Below are positions 1 to 12,152 of a stretch of 64,000 nt of DNA, in pieces; the stretch's first letter is position 1, and each line of letters opens with the position of its first letter. Source of the DNA: Talaromyces rugulosus (taxonomy: Eukaryota; Ascomycota; Eurotiomycetes; Eurotiales; Trichocomaceae). The stretch is taken from the NCBI RefSeq assembly GCF_013368755.1, contig NC_049566.1, positions 3,906,001 to 3,970,000 on the forward strand, written 5' to 3'. Both the position numbers and the translations under genes were made by a program. The notes beneath the pieces are model-generated. The model had not been told where the DNA came from. It searched no databases and saw only the letters and a list, made by a program, of their open reading frames with translations.

Positions 1-647
1 GATCAGCGATAATAATAGAAATAATCCTACCGAGAGCCTTGAGTAACTTGAATGGCAACACTAAGAATCAATAGTTGAATAGAGGGTGGAGTTGGGCACT
101 CAGTCGCAGCCAAACAGCGTGCGCCGCCGAGCCTGAAACCCGCTGGTCAGGAGAGGTGGGGATGCTACTGGCTGGTCAGACACTCGTGAATCACTAATAA
201 TCTAAATGTTTGATTGCCGGTCGTACAGGGATTGCACAATAATCCTCCGTGGTTGTCATCCTATTATTGAGAGACCAGACAATAAGGCGTAACGGCGCAC
301 AAAGAACATAACGGCTTGCGTGGAGCGCGGAGTATAGCCTGTATAGGCACCGGGAGTCACGTGCTTCACTGCCAAGACTTGGACGGTTTCATATCACGTG
401 ATCTGGGTTAATGCGCCACACTACGCCACAGCTAGTCCCGTTCTGGCATCCAAGGCGGTGCGCGTTTTTGTGCCGAGCGCAAGATCGCGCCTACTCCAGC
501 CTTCCTTCACGACCAGCTGTTTGTTCCCATTCGGTTGCCAGGCGCCCCCTTTGCCTTTGTCGCTTGTCGCTGCCTGTCGTGCTTTGTCGTGCTTTGAGCT
601 TGTGGCCCTGCTCACCCACTTCCACCTAACTTGACAACACCGCCATC
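1..647. other. Upstream region of SPT6, no gene seen
   Basis: No convincing coding region is seen on either strand; the short open frames lack family motifs and codon structure. The last ~300 bases form the promoter and 5' leader of the SPT6 gene. They hold two CACGTG boxes (listed separately) and a pyrimidine-rich tract just before the start codon, which is common in fungal promoters. Confidence 0.7.
358..400. promoter_or_regulatory. Paired CACGTG boxes upstream of SPT6
   Basis: Two perfect CACGTG palindromes lie at 358-363 and 395-400, about 250-290 bases before the SPT6 start. CACGTG is the core bound by bHLH proteins such as Cbf1. The pairing is seen directly; any role is inferred. Confidence 0.35.
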
Positions 648-3600
648 ATGAGCACCAGGGACCTGATCGAAGGCGAGGCCATGCTGGACGACGAGGAGAA
701 CGATGAGGAATTCGACGAAGAAACCGGAGAGCCTCTGCACGGACCGTCCACAGGCAAGGTTCCCTCGTACAATGACTCCAGTGAGGAAGATGATGAAGAG
801 GAAGACGACGAGGAAGCTGCTCGCGCGGTATGCTTGCTAGATCCAGCTTTATTCTATGGTTAGCTAATTTCATCAGGTCCGGGAAGGTTTCATCGTCGAC
901 GAAGACGAAGAGATTGAAGAACGAGCAGAACGCCGCCGAGAACGAAAAAAGCGCCGTCGAGAAGAGCGTGAGCGTGACGACGTCCACCTCGACCAGGAAG
1001 ATCTCGATCTCATCGGCGAGCAGAATCCGAATCTCAAACCCCCGACTACAGAAGTAGGCGTCCATTCTTTTTGTCTCATATTGCGCATGTCTAATATATT
1101 TAACATAAACAGTCCAAGTTCAAACGCCTAAAGAGAGGCCACAAAACCGAAGCCCCCACCGATGTCTTCAACTGGGACGAAGAGGAAGAAGCCGACTATG
1201 GCAGACCTGTCCACCGTCGTCGCGAGGACGAAATGGAGGGTTTCATCGAAGAAGACGAGTTTTCCGATGAAGAGCGCCAGCGTATAGAAGACGACGAAGA
1301 GATTGCCCGTCCTGTCCGAAAGGGAATTTCCGGGCTTGCTATCACCGAAGCTACCGGGCTCGACGAAAACTCCCTCGAAGATATGCGCGCCGCCTTTGGA
1401 GACGGTACCGACTATCTCTTTGCCCTCGAAATGGAAGAAGATGAGGAAGAGCAACAGGAAGAAGAAGAAAAACGCCTCGATCTGAAGGACGTCTTTGAAC
1501 CCACCCTGCTGGCCGAGAAAATGTTGACGGACGAAGACAACGAGATCCGTTTCACCGACGAGCCAGAACGCCATCAAATTGCACGAAAGCCGTACAAGGG
1601 CCTTGTTCTTACCGATGACGAATTCCGCGAGGAAGCTATTTGGATATCCAATTTGATGCTCCTGAGGAAGCAACACATAATCGAAGACAATTTGCAAGAG
1701 CCATTCCAGCGTGCGGTTGCAAAAGTGTTGGAATTCATGGTCACCGACGACTTTGAGGTCCCTTTTATTTTCCAACACCGCAAGGACTACCTTATTCACG
1801 CCGCCAAGGTTCCTTCGTCGCCGGACCCAGGCAACCCCGACGCCCCAGAATTCGTGGTTAGAGCCCAAAAGCTGCTGAACATGAACGATCTGTGGGACAT
1901 TTTCGAACACGACCTCAAATTTCGCGCTTACATCGATAAACGACACACCCTGCAAAAGACCTACCACAAGCTCCAAGACATGAAAATCGACGACGAAATC
2001 GTTGATGAGATGCTCTCCTCTGCAACTACCATGGAGGAGCTGCAGGATATCCAAGAGTACATGCACTTCCAGTACGGTCCTCAGATCAAGGATATTTCTC
2101 TGTCCGATGAAGCAAACGGCGATGTCGACGGTGAAGTGAATGGCAATGGCAATGGTCAACCCACGCAACGGCGGAAAGCAGGTGCCAACACTCTCTTCGA
2201 ACGAATCCGCAAAAGCAGTGTCTATCACCTTGTTCGTGCCTTCGGCATCACTGCAGATGCCTTTGCGCAAGCCGCATCACAGAATCGTCGTGGACAGTAC
2301 GCCGAGGATCCTGAACAGCCGCCGGAGGAAATCGCCGACGGTGTTTTGGATTCCGACTACTCCAACTCGACAAGTGCTCTTCGTGCTGCCAAGGCCATGT
2401 TTATCGAAGAGTTGGTTCTCAACCCTAGAATGCGCAAGGTCATCCGCGAGCAATGTTACAGAAACGGCGTTGTCGACTGCTTCCGCACAGAAAAAGGTCT
2501 GCGACGAATTGATGAACAGCATCCGTATTACGAGTTTAAATACCTGCGTGACCAGCAACTCACAGACATTGCACGACGTCCAGAACTGTTCTTGAGCATG
2601 TTGAAGGCCGAGGAAGAAGGTTTGGTCAATGTCAAAGTGACCTTCCAAAACTTTGAGCGGTACCGCCGAAGCTTATACAGCCACATTGAATCGGACAGCC
2701 AGAGTGATGTGGCTGATGCCTGGAACCGAGAGCGACGCGATGTCCTTGACGCTGCCCTTGGCAGGCTACTGAAATTGTTGACTCGCAGCGTGAAAGAAAA
2801 CATTCGACAGAACTGCGAGAACAACGTTGCCAAAGACCTCCGCGAAGTCTTTTCGAACAAACTTGACCAGTCTCCGTACAAGCCAAAGGGTATGGTTCTC
2901 GGCACCGTACCCCGAGTGCTCGCCTTTTCCAATGGCGATGCCCCAGTCGGCGGTGACCACTTTATCCACTGGGTATGGGTTGAGGAGGAAGGTCGACCGC
3001 AAGAGCATGGAAAACTCGCAAAATTACAGTTGGGTGACCCCGAACGCGGTGTTCCAGACGGCTTCGATGTTGCTGCATTCGTCGCCCTTGTTCGTCGTCG
3101 CGTTCCAGATGTTATTGCGGTCTCGGGTAAATCGCCTGAGACCCGGAAGCTCTACAAGTTACTGTCTGATATTGTCGAGCACAAGGACCTGCGAACGGCC
3201 CCCTATAGCGTGGGTGAGGGCAAGGAAGCAAAAGAGATTACTGATCGGCTAGAGGTTGTAATGGTGAACGATGAAACTGCTCAGCTATATGCTCACAGCC
3301 CGAGGGCTGCCACCGATTTTCCAGTCAAGGCCGACTGGCTTACGTCTTATTGCTGTGGAATTGCTCGATACTTGCAGAATCCACTGAAAGAATATGCCGC
3401 ACTCGGAAAAGATTTAGTTTCTATTCAGTTTATCCCCGGTCAACGATATCTTGCCGAAGAGGCTGTCATGAAGCAACTGGAGAGTGCACTCGTTGACATG
3501 GTCAACCTCTGCGGTGTTGACATCAACGACGCCGTGAGTGACACGGGAGCACAGAACCTCTTGCAATATGTATGCGGTCTCGGTCCTCGAAAGGCGTCAC

Positions 3601-5117
3601 ATCTGGTAAAGATTGTCAATATGAATGGTGGCACTGTCAACAACCGTGTCGAGTTGCTCGGTGTCGAAGCACAGTACCCAGCCATGGGAGTCAAAGTGTG
3701 GAATAACTGCGCCAGCTTTCTTTATCTCGATTGGGAGAATGTCGAAACCGATGCTGACCCGTTGGACAACACTCGAGTGCACCCTGAAGACTACGATATC
3801 GCCCGTAAGATGGCTGCTGATGCGCTGGAGCTCGACGAAGAGGATATCAAAGCAGAAACGGACGAATCCGGTCCCGGCGCGATTGTTCGCAAGCTTCTCA
3901 AAGACGACCTCCAGGACCGTGTCAACGATTTGATTCTTGAAGAATATGCCGAACAGCTCGAGAAGAATCTGAACCAACGCAAACGAGCTACACTGGAAAC
4001 AATTCGAGCCGAATTACAGCAACCGTATGAGGAGCTGCGAAAGCAATTTGTCTTCCCGAGCACGGATGAGATTTTCACTATGCTCACAGGAGAAACCAAC
4101 GAAACGCTGGCCGACGGCATGATTGTGTCGATGTCTATCAAACGAATTGCACCAGACAACATCCAGGGCAAGCTTGACTGCGGTGTAGAAGTGTTGGTGC
4201 CCGAGTCGGACATCACAGACCGGCATGATATCCCGCCCAAGGCTCTTTTCCAAATCCACCAGTCTGTGCAGGGAAAGATTCTCTACTTGAACAAGAAGAC
4301 TTTTACCTGCAATATGAGCCTCCTGGAAGAGAAAGTAAGCCGAGGCTACCAGCGACCCATTGAGCGGCCCCGTGGTGAATGGGACGACCGGCAGGAGCAA
4401 GAGGACAGAGACTTGCTGCAGGAAAAGACCAAGACCGAGAGCCGTTTTGTGCGAGTGATCAAACATCCTCTGTTCAGAGCGTACAGCTCCAAGCAAGCAG
4501 AAGAATACCTGGGAGGACAGAACCGTGGCGACTGCGTGATCAGGCCGTCTTCCAAGGGGCCTGACCATCTTACAGTCACATGGAAGGTGTCGGATGGTGT
4601 GTACCAGCATATTGATGTGCTGGAGCTGGACAAGGAGAACGAGTATTCCGTCGGCCGGATTTTGAAGATTGGCGGGAAATACACGTACAGCGATCTGGAC
4701 GAGTTGATTGTCAGCCACGTGCAGACCATGGCGAGGAAGGTAGATGAGATGATGGCGCATGAAAAGTACCAAAACGGCACTCGCGCCGACACCGGTATGT
4801 TTTCTTTCCTTATTTATATATACAAGTATATTTTGCTAATTTGAACAGAAAAATGGCTCACAACCTACACCATGGCCAACCCTAAGCGCTCCGTCTACGC
4901 CTTTTGCATCAACCCCAAATACCCAGGCTATTTCTTCCTCTGTTTCAAAGCCGGCCAAAACGCCGAACTGCAGAGCTGGAATGTCAAAGTCATCCCACAG
5001 GGTTATGAGCTTCAGCGCAACCCGTACCCGGATATGCGCGCGCTGTGTAATGGTTTCAAGCTGCTGTTTACGAATATGCAGGTTGGCCGGGTTGGACAGG
5101 GTATACCGCGGAGGTGA
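648..5117 (+). CDS. spt6: Transcription elongation factor / histone chaperone Spt6
   Basis: Spt6 rides with elongating RNA polymerase II and reassembles nucleosomes in the nucleus. Model: exons 648-827, 877-1053, 1113-4794 and 4849-5117, giving 1435 aa, normal for the family. The three introns (49, 59 and 54 bp) all keep the frame. Residues 1-230 are very acidic, as expected for the histone/Spn1-binding tail. A YqgF-like RNase H fold lies near 710-850. A helix-hairpin-helix with GLGPRKA follows near 935-955. The S1 domain is near 1115-1190. The C-terminal tandem SH2 near 1225-1425 contains GDCVIRPSS, the phosphopeptide-binding arginine strand. The last exon completes the second SH2 half ([19 protein letters not shown]). 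The ATG follows a CCATC context and opens directly onto the acidic tail. No damage is visible. Confidence 0.97.
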
Positions 5118-5705
5118 TCCCTTTATAACTTTTTTATAACTTTTTTTTAATATTGTTTTTATAAATTTGGTTGAAATCACATTTCATAATTGGGGTTTTG
5201 CATAGGGCGATTTATTATATTGTATTTCTAGCCTTTTTTTTTCTGTCTCAATATTTGAACAAAAGCAGTCAGTATAGTTGAGGATAATCAAATTACATTA
5301 CTGGATTATGAGTGCTGTCTTATACTCACCGTGAATGAACAGGGCTTGACTGGTTCCCCTGAATACATCAATGTATGTTGCACGAGTATTCTGCACTCTT
5401 TTAGTAGAATACACATGCAATATCCAGTCTTGGCTCTGTTTTGAATACGGCTAACATCCATCAATGCATCTTTCCGCGTGAGAGTTCTTGACTTTCCTTG
5501 ACAGAGATGGTTCAAGAATGTGTGTAGCACAGGGTCAACTGGTCAACTGGTGTGACAGGACAGAGACAGACTGGCTTATCTACCCGTGAATCCTCTTTTA
5601 TTCAGTCGATCGATCGACTTGTTGATGAAAGATATAGGGTTTCCGCCACACGTGATACCAGAAAGTTATTTAATAACAAAATTACCTTCGAATCAATACT
5701 CAAAC
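5118..5705. other. Spacer between SPT6 and the next gene
   Basis: This holds the T-rich 3' end of SPT6 (5130-5240, several T runs fit for polyadenylation) and AT-rich DNA. No gene is recognised. An open frame in phase with the next gene reaches back to about 5586, but its first part has no conserved look and its first ATG is at 5625. Confidence 0.6.
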
Positions 5706-6566
5706 ATGGACATCCAAGACTTTGACTACCTCGGAAAACACATCCTGACCCAGCCGCCGCAGCCACCGCAGAAACCTCCAGCTACATTCATCTCTCTACC
5801 TCGCAAAGTCCGAGACTGTATATACGACTACTACTTTACGCAGTTTTTCAGCAAGACCGAAAAGGCACAAAACGACACAACAAACTTTACAGCCAGAATC
5901 ACATCTGCATCCTCATACAACCCACACATCCAACTCCTCTTCACAACCCGCCAAATCCACGCCGAAGCTAGCAGCCTCTTCTACACGACGCACTTCAACA
6001 AACTCTTCTTTGCGCCTGAAACGCCACGTGCAGCATACACTCTCATAAAGAGCCTTGCTCATCGACATACACAGTCGTGCTACGGCGAAATACGCGTTCA
6101 GCCAAATGTGCATGCGCCAACGGGACTGAGTATTGTATCGGGGTATCGGAACCTCGACGAGGGCAGTCTTTTAGGGGATGGGTAGTTTGTTTCTGTGGAT
6201 TTTTTGGAGTTGGGGTTGGGCGGTTGCGATGGCACGATGGATCAGGTACATGTTTTGTTGGCTGCGCCAAAGTATGAAAAGGATAAGGGATTTGCGTCGT
6301 CGTCGTCGACGAATGTAGAGAGGTATCTGTGTGGGTCGGACTGGCATTTGAGGGTTACTACATCGTCTCAACGAGAGGGGTTAGAAGAAGAAGGGGGAGG
6401 AGACGGAGGAGGAGGAGAAGGGGTGGTATTGTCTAGGTATATCGGGGTTTTGAATTGCCTGTGCAGTCAAACTGGTGGAGAAGAGACGAATCTGCCTAAA
6501 TTGAGAATTCGCGTGAAGAGAAAGGTGTTGAAGAATATTGGATCGAGGTTTCGGGAGATTCCATAA
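5706..6566 (+). pseudogene. F-box/2EXR-like fungal orphan with an in-frame TAG
   Basis: From ATG 5706 the frame encodes 159 codons. FISLPRKVRDCIYDYYF near residue 30 is the kind of leucine/proline helix found in fungal F-box or 2EXR-type proteins. A region typical of these families follows (TRQIHAEASSLFY). A TAG at 6183-6185 stops it, yet the same frame stays open for another 127 codons to 6566 (VDFLELGLG, then a Gly/Glu-rich loop, then LPKLRIRVKRKV). So the gene either carries a nonsense codon or has a 51 bp intron from GTATCG at 6135 to the TAG at 6185, which would keep the frame. The intron lacks a good branch site and would remove coding-looking residues, so a broken gene is slightly favoured. 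Function unknown. Confidence 0.5.
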
Positions 6567-6750
6567 AAAAATTTTAATGCATCAACATTGAAGTAGACAT
6601 ATTATGCTGCACATCATATCTAACTTCAAAGTTGTCTATTTATGTAGAAATTACCCGAACAGGAAATTCCCACTTGCAACATTCGAAGCTCCACGTTCGT
6701 GATTGAATAACACTTGATATTATCCATCTTAATCATCCATTGATGAACTT

Positions 6751-7335
6751 CTATAGCACAGCAGCACCAACTAGTCCAGCCACAGCCACAGCAAAGCCCA
6801 GGTCGCCATTCATCGTCACACCCACCGCAGCGCCAGTCGACACAGGCCCGGTGCTCGTACTCGTCAAAGGCGTTTCAGAGTTAGAAACTGACACAGAAGT
6901 TGACGAAGATACCGATGTAGCAGAACTGACTACAGACGATCTCTGCGCCGCCGTGATCGCCGTGGTCGCCGTGGTCGCCGTTATCAAACCCGAACTTTCA
7001 GTTGTAGGAATAGATGTAAACAACTCCTGACGAGTCGCCGACCCCGTCACCGACGCCTCCGCCCAAATATCAGTACCAGTATCAGTACCAGTCGTCGTCA
7101 CCGGCAAATACGACGGCGAATAGGTCGCTGTGCCCGTATACAATGGGCATCCCGGCACATCCGTCTTGGGCGGAGCTCTACCTCCTCCACAATCGAGGAA
7201 CTGGCACAGCTCGCCGGTGCCAGGCACGTACCAGATAATGCTGGCGCCCGCGATGCTGCTGGTGCAGCCGGAGAGGTCGGTGCGGGCGAGAGTGGTGGTG
7301 GCGAGGAGGGCGATTAGGATGATTGATTTGAACAT
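6751..7335 (-). CDS. Secreted GPI-anchored cell-surface protein, Ser/Thr-rich
   Basis: A single exon of 194 aa. The first 17 residues (MFKSIILIALLATTTLA) are a signal peptide. A cysteine-bearing N-terminal part follows, with WYVPGTGELCQFLDCGGGR and a PGCPLY motif. Residues ~75-165 are Ser/Thr-rich low-complexity sequence typical of an O-glycosylated stalk. The last ~20 residues are hydrophobic (AVAVAGLVGAAVL), and small residues before them fit a GPI attachment site. Proteins of this build sit in the plasma membrane or wall of Eurotiales. Similar proteins are sometimes labelled siderophore-biosynthesis related, but nothing here supports that enzymatic role. The molecular function is unknown. 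Confidence 0.75.
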   Translation of the reverse strand: MFKSIILIALLATTTLARTDLSGCTSSIAGASIIWYVPGTGELCQFLDCGGGRAPPKTDVPGCPLYTGTATYSPSYLPVTTTGTDTGTDIWAEASVTGSATRQELFTSIPTTESSGLITATTATTAITAAQRSSVVSSATSVSSSTSVSVSNSETPLTSTSTGPVSTGAAVGVTMNGDLGFAVAVAGLVGAAVL

Positions 7336-7773
7336 TGCGCTTTTTTTTCTTTTTTTTGAGAAGGGGTATATCGTATGGAATAGCGAGGCTGGTGTTAACG
7401 AGCGTAATGATCAACGAGCGACAAATGCGATATTATAGCGAGAGCGCAAAAGAAAATAAACGTGGATATTTTCGAGATTAAACAATGCCCCTATATACAA
7501 CCAAAAAAAATCGTCCACAAGCTTCTTCTCTCATCTTTAAATAGTAATAGTACCGTCGGCATTTCAGTCAGGAGGCCCGATGGGCCTAGGCTCAGAGGCT
7601 TGTAATCATTGTACATGTATGGACGCCACACCAGCGCTAAGCGCCATGACTGTACTAACTCTCATTTGAATAACTAGCGAATAGAGTGAAGATAATAATA
7701 AATTGCTTGCCTATATACACCACCGCTTATGCAACCAACACATGAAAGGGTATAAACCAAGAAGAAAAAAAAA
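7336..7773. other. Intergenic, promoter of the GPI protein
   Basis: No gene is seen. It contains the upstream region of the leftward GPI-protein gene (T-rich tract next to its start) and the 3' flank of the leftward oxysterol-binding gene. Confidence 0.6.
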
Positions 7774-10760
7774 TTACAGCTTGAAAATAGGAGTCACCCC
7801 AGGCCAACCACCCTTGGCTCGCTCCTCCCAATAACCATCCTTGCCAGTCTTGAGCTTCCAGACAATTTCGTCGCCTGCAGACTCTGTAACATTGGCGAAC
7901 CAGCGTGGACGATACACGCCGCCGGTTTCTTCGAGCTCGCGACGCCGTTCACGCTGTTTTTCTTCTAGTTTGGCCTTGAGATCCTCGGCTGTATCCAGAT
8001 CGCCGCCTTCAAGCGCGCGCTGGTCAGGACGAAGTCGGGAGTCGGTCGGGGCCAGTTTGTCTTGCTCGATTGGGGTGGTTTCATTCAGCGACGCGGCAAA
8101 CGTAGGGAATCCGTATCGTTTGGCGGCTTCGTCTACTAGAGGACCTGCTGCCCAGATGGTCTTGTTCGTAACCGATCCGTGCTCTGTAAGCTGTAGCGAG
8201 CCTGTCCATGTGCCCGACAGACCCAATGGCAGTTCATGGCCGTGAATATCGTATGTTTTGACAGTAATCTCCTCGCTACGGCCCGAAAACATGCCTCCAG
8301 CCTTGAAAGTTGCAATGCTTTTTTGCCCCGTTGTTTCATTAAACACGCTCATTTCTCCCACGGGCTCGACGTATTTCTCTCCTGCAATGATATTCCGCAA
8401 GAAAGAAGTAGCGCTGCCCCAGCTGAAATGGTCCCCGCTCGCATGGAGAGTTAACCGTGTCTTGCCATCAGTATTAATCTCTGCTGATTTGCCCCAGAAT
8501 TTTTGTGTTGGCTTGGGCGATTGCGTCAAGCTCCAGTCTCTGCTGTCGGCCTGGTAGGCAAGCTGCACGGGCCGATGCGAGACCTTTTCGGCAATCATCC
8601 TGAACCCTCGATCCTCACGAACCATTTCAAATGTTTCTCCGAGAAGCGGGTTGAACGGTTTTCGGATTGCCCGTTCTTTGACCCGATTAGTCGACAAATT
8701 GGACAGAGCAAACGCCGTGACATAAATCAGCCGTTCTACTACATCGGTTGCAGCAGCAGCTTTATCAAGAAGAGCCGAGTACTCCATACATTCCGTCGCC
8801 CGCTGGAGCAGCGAAAGAGGCTCGTTTGCTGACACGGGCATTGAGATTGCTGACAGATCCTTGCCTACGTTCTTTCGCAGGAACCCAATCAGACTGGGTG
8901 GCGCCATAACAGGAGCTGGAACAGTCTTTCGCCGCGTCACCTTGTCCACTGGCAGAGGAGACAAGGACTTTGGCTTGACTGGAAACAAAAAAGCAGAGGC
9001 ACTCTCGCTTCGGACACCCTTTCGCGTGTGGTCTTCGCCCTCGCTAGCCGTCGAGGCAGCGTCGTCTTCCTCGTCCTCTTCATCCTCCAGTTCAGCTTCA
9101 ACATCCGAGTCGTGCTGAATGGTAAGAAGAGGGGACGACGGGCCAACCTCTGCGTCAAAAAACTCTTGCGAAACGTCCGATTCCATGCTGAGTCGCGAAC
9201 TCGAGACTGCAACGGGCGGGTGTCGGCGCTGTTTGCTTTCCGCAATCAGTCCAGAGAACTCGGAAACAACCTTGTCGAGATCGCCAAGGAGAGCCATGAG
9301 ATGATCGTGGATTTCGTCGTCGTGGTCTGGGTGACTAATGATACTCCTCGGTTTTCGTTCAGGGACGGTCGAAACATCGGTTATAGGACTTGGCGCAGCC
9401 AGGCCGTTGTTGTTGTTGCGTTTGGCCATGCTGGGGGCGCTGCTCTTGCGTTTCCAAAATGGCGGCCGCCTTTGCTGCTGAGCAAAATAGTCGTCTCCAT
9501 TTTGGGCTGGATCCGCTGGACTGGCTTGTGGGCTGGGCGAGCGTCGTCGGTCAGGGCCGGTATTCGGAGTAGAGGAAAGATATTTAGGGTCTGTATCCTT
9601 GGCCAAGCGTCGCACGGCGTCTCTCGACCCAGAAACCTTACTAACCAGGCTCTCGATCTGGCCCCATTCGCGTTCCTCGGCTGGGTTCGGCAGGTGGCGA
9701 ACCATCGAGTTTGAAGGAGTTTGTAGAAGAGGGGTCATGGGCGAAAGGACCTTGTCGTCTTTTGTTTGTTTAGAAGCTTTTTCCAAAGCAGTCCGCCATG
9801 CCGCAAAATCCTGGGCATTGCTTGCCCGGAGATGCCATATCTCGGCACCGGAATCGACGGAAATCTCGCGCGAAGCCGCATTGGCGGCCACTGCTGCTAG
9901 CTGGAGGGGTATGGCACCCCGCAAGGCCGAAGAGTTGCGATCGTGGTAGTAGGACAGGGTCGACGATGTGTAATCGAGCGAGAAGAACCGGCGCGCCCAG
10001 CCCTGGTGTCGCTTGCGACGTCTCTTTCGTAAAACGCCGGTATGTAGCAATGCGGACGCGCCGTTGACGGAGGAAGAGCTCTGGGGACGTTTTCCACCCG
10101 ACACAGAGCGCCCCTTTGTCGGACGCAGCTCGTCGGTCGAGCCGGTGTTTGCGGTACGAAGCTTTGGCGAGCTACGATGGCCGGAGCCACCCACGGCGTT
10201 GACGCCCCCGAGCGACTGCGAGGGGTGAGTCTGGTGTACGGATTGCGGCGGCGTAGCGGTAGGGTATGTCACGAGCACAAAAGTGGCCATCTTGCCGGTC
10301 GTTTTGGAGAATGTGTTATCGAAAATCAGCGCATAGTTGCCTGCCTCGTGCAGCGACACGCCGTAGGTGCCCTGGGAGATCTTGTCGGCCTCGCATTTTC
10401 CCACCCACTGGATCGGCTTCAGGCCGGCGCCGCGCAGCTTGTCAATCACGGCGGGGGCTTCGGACGAGGATTCGACACTGTTGACATCGGACGAGGCGGC
10501 ACCGGCAGCGCCAGACTGGCCGAGGTGCTTGAAGATGCCAAAGTTGAGCGATTTCTTGTGCGGCTGCAGGCTCCAGGAGATGGTGTGGTCGCCCTTGACG
10601 CTGACCCATCGGACGAGGTAGGACTGGTTTCGGCGGTCAGTACGTTTTTTTTTCTCTCTTTTGTTTTATCTTTTTCTTGGTTCAGGCCCAGAATAAGAAT
10701 TCAGGCAGTTTCGTGGTAGCCTACCTTGCTGTGGATCTCAAGCTCTTCCATTGCCGCCAT
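7774..10760 (-). CDS. osh3: Oxysterol-binding protein of the Osh3 type
   Basis: A lipid-transfer protein expected to work at ER contact sites. Model: exon 1 10725-10760 (12 codons), intron 10624-10724, exon 2 7774-10623; 961 aa. The tiny first exon (MAAMEELEIHSK) joins SYLVRWVSVKGDHTISW, restoring the N-terminal GOLD domain with its QPHKKSLNFGIFKH signature, so this start is firm. A PH domain lies near residues 205-300 (GWARRFFSL...IWHLRASNAQDFAAW). An FFAT-like VAP-binding motif, EFFDAE, lies near 500. The lipid-binding ORD fills the last ~370 residues, with NPLLGETFE and EKVSHRPV; the latter is the Osh3-type variant of the EQVSHHPP fingerprint, implying a phosphoinositide-type rather than sterol ligand. 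Low-complexity linkers separate the domains. Confidence 0.95.
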
Positions 10761-12152
10761 GGTGGCCGGTCAGTCGCGGTCTGCCTGCGACTGGCGAGGG
10801 AGAGGGATGGAATAATGAACAGAGGCGACGGTTTGCAACCAGCAGGAGGAAGAGGAGGAGGAGCAAAAGATGCTGACAGGAGTTCGTAGGGCGGTATTAG
10901 TAGGATGTCGCGGATGTTGCCAGCTGGTTCTCTGCCAGTGGCACGCGGACCCGAGCGGACGGAAAGCTGCGGCAAGCTCAACTCCTCAGCTCGGCCAGAT
11001 CCTCAAAGGCTTCTTACAAACTACGTACCACAACCTACAAACGATCAACCACCTGCGCTTGCTACTCCCGACTGGCCGGCGGCGCCCGGCATTACTACCA
11101 GACGAATCCTCTCAACGACGCTTCTCGAACCAATCAATCGTTTCTGGCGCCGTGACGTAGGGCGAGATCCCCGCCCAGGAGCCGAGGCTCTATCGCCATG
11201 GGTATGTCTGCGTTAATAATAATGGATACGTACTGTGATCACTGGTCACTGATCACCGATCCCAACAATCCGGATGCGATGGATGCCCCTCGTCGAGCGC
11301 GGGGCACAAACATCTGCCCTGTCGTTTGCGCCTGAACTGGTGTGATGCAGCTGACTGATGACATCCCCCGTGACAGCTCGTTCCCCGGCTCGCCAGTCAT
11401 CCTTGCCTGTCATCTTCCTGGTTATCAGAACAAAACCATGGCCATTCTCGTCTCGTTCATGTGTCTGGTTGCTTGCGCGCCATGTCCCTGACTAGCCCCA
11501 GTCGGCGACACTAACAGCGACGGGCCGGAGGTTCCTGTAATCACAACCTCGGATGATTTCACGTGTCGGCCCAGCAATTCCCCAAGTGGGGTGGTATATC
11601 ATTATTTGGCCGTTCATATTAATATGGAGACAGCTGGTTCAACTGTTGAACAAGGGAGGTGGAGTTGGAACGCTTTGGCTCATGCATTAATCAACAGGCT
11701 ACAGCATTAACAGATATAACCGCCTTGCACCTATACAGAACACCTGCCCCTAAATATTGTCCGGTGTAGTACGGAGCAGTGTTACGATAGTCGATAGTCG
11801 AGGCCGAATGGGCATGCCGTGTCCGACCCCGTTCCCCCAAGCACAACACGTGGACTGGATATGGGTGCTGTATAGACAGTTCAAGTCCATCTACAAGTGA
11901 CTACCGATCTTAAAAGTGCACGGTTGCGCCAATGCCTGGTTGGCTGGTGAAACGTGCTACATAGTATAAGATGTGATATACAGGTTGCCTTGTTGGTGCA
12001 GAACTAACAATCAGCAATACAATAACCAGTCCGGGGCCAAACTTAATACTTACCATCTATAACATTTGAATGTAATTACATCAATTGATCTATAATAATA
12101 GTATCAATCCATTCTCAACTATATGCACGCTATAATCTACAACACCTACTTC
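10761..12152. other. Intergenic region, no gene seen
   Basis: This is the promoter side of the oxysterol-binding gene and the 3' flank of the SMP-30 gene. A GC-rich part (10900-11400) gives several overlapping short frames on the + strand without family motifs; they look like chance frames in GC-rich DNA. The rest is ordinary AT-rich spacer. Confidence 0.6.

Noticed and set aside
1128..2270. 380-codon open frame antisense to SPT6
   Set aside because: It is the mirror of the acidic, GAA/GAC-rich SPT6 exon, has no family motif, and the sense frame is unmistakable.
10177..10719. 180-codon plus-strand frame over the oxysterol-binding gene
   Set aside because: Antisense shadow of the GOLD-domain exon.
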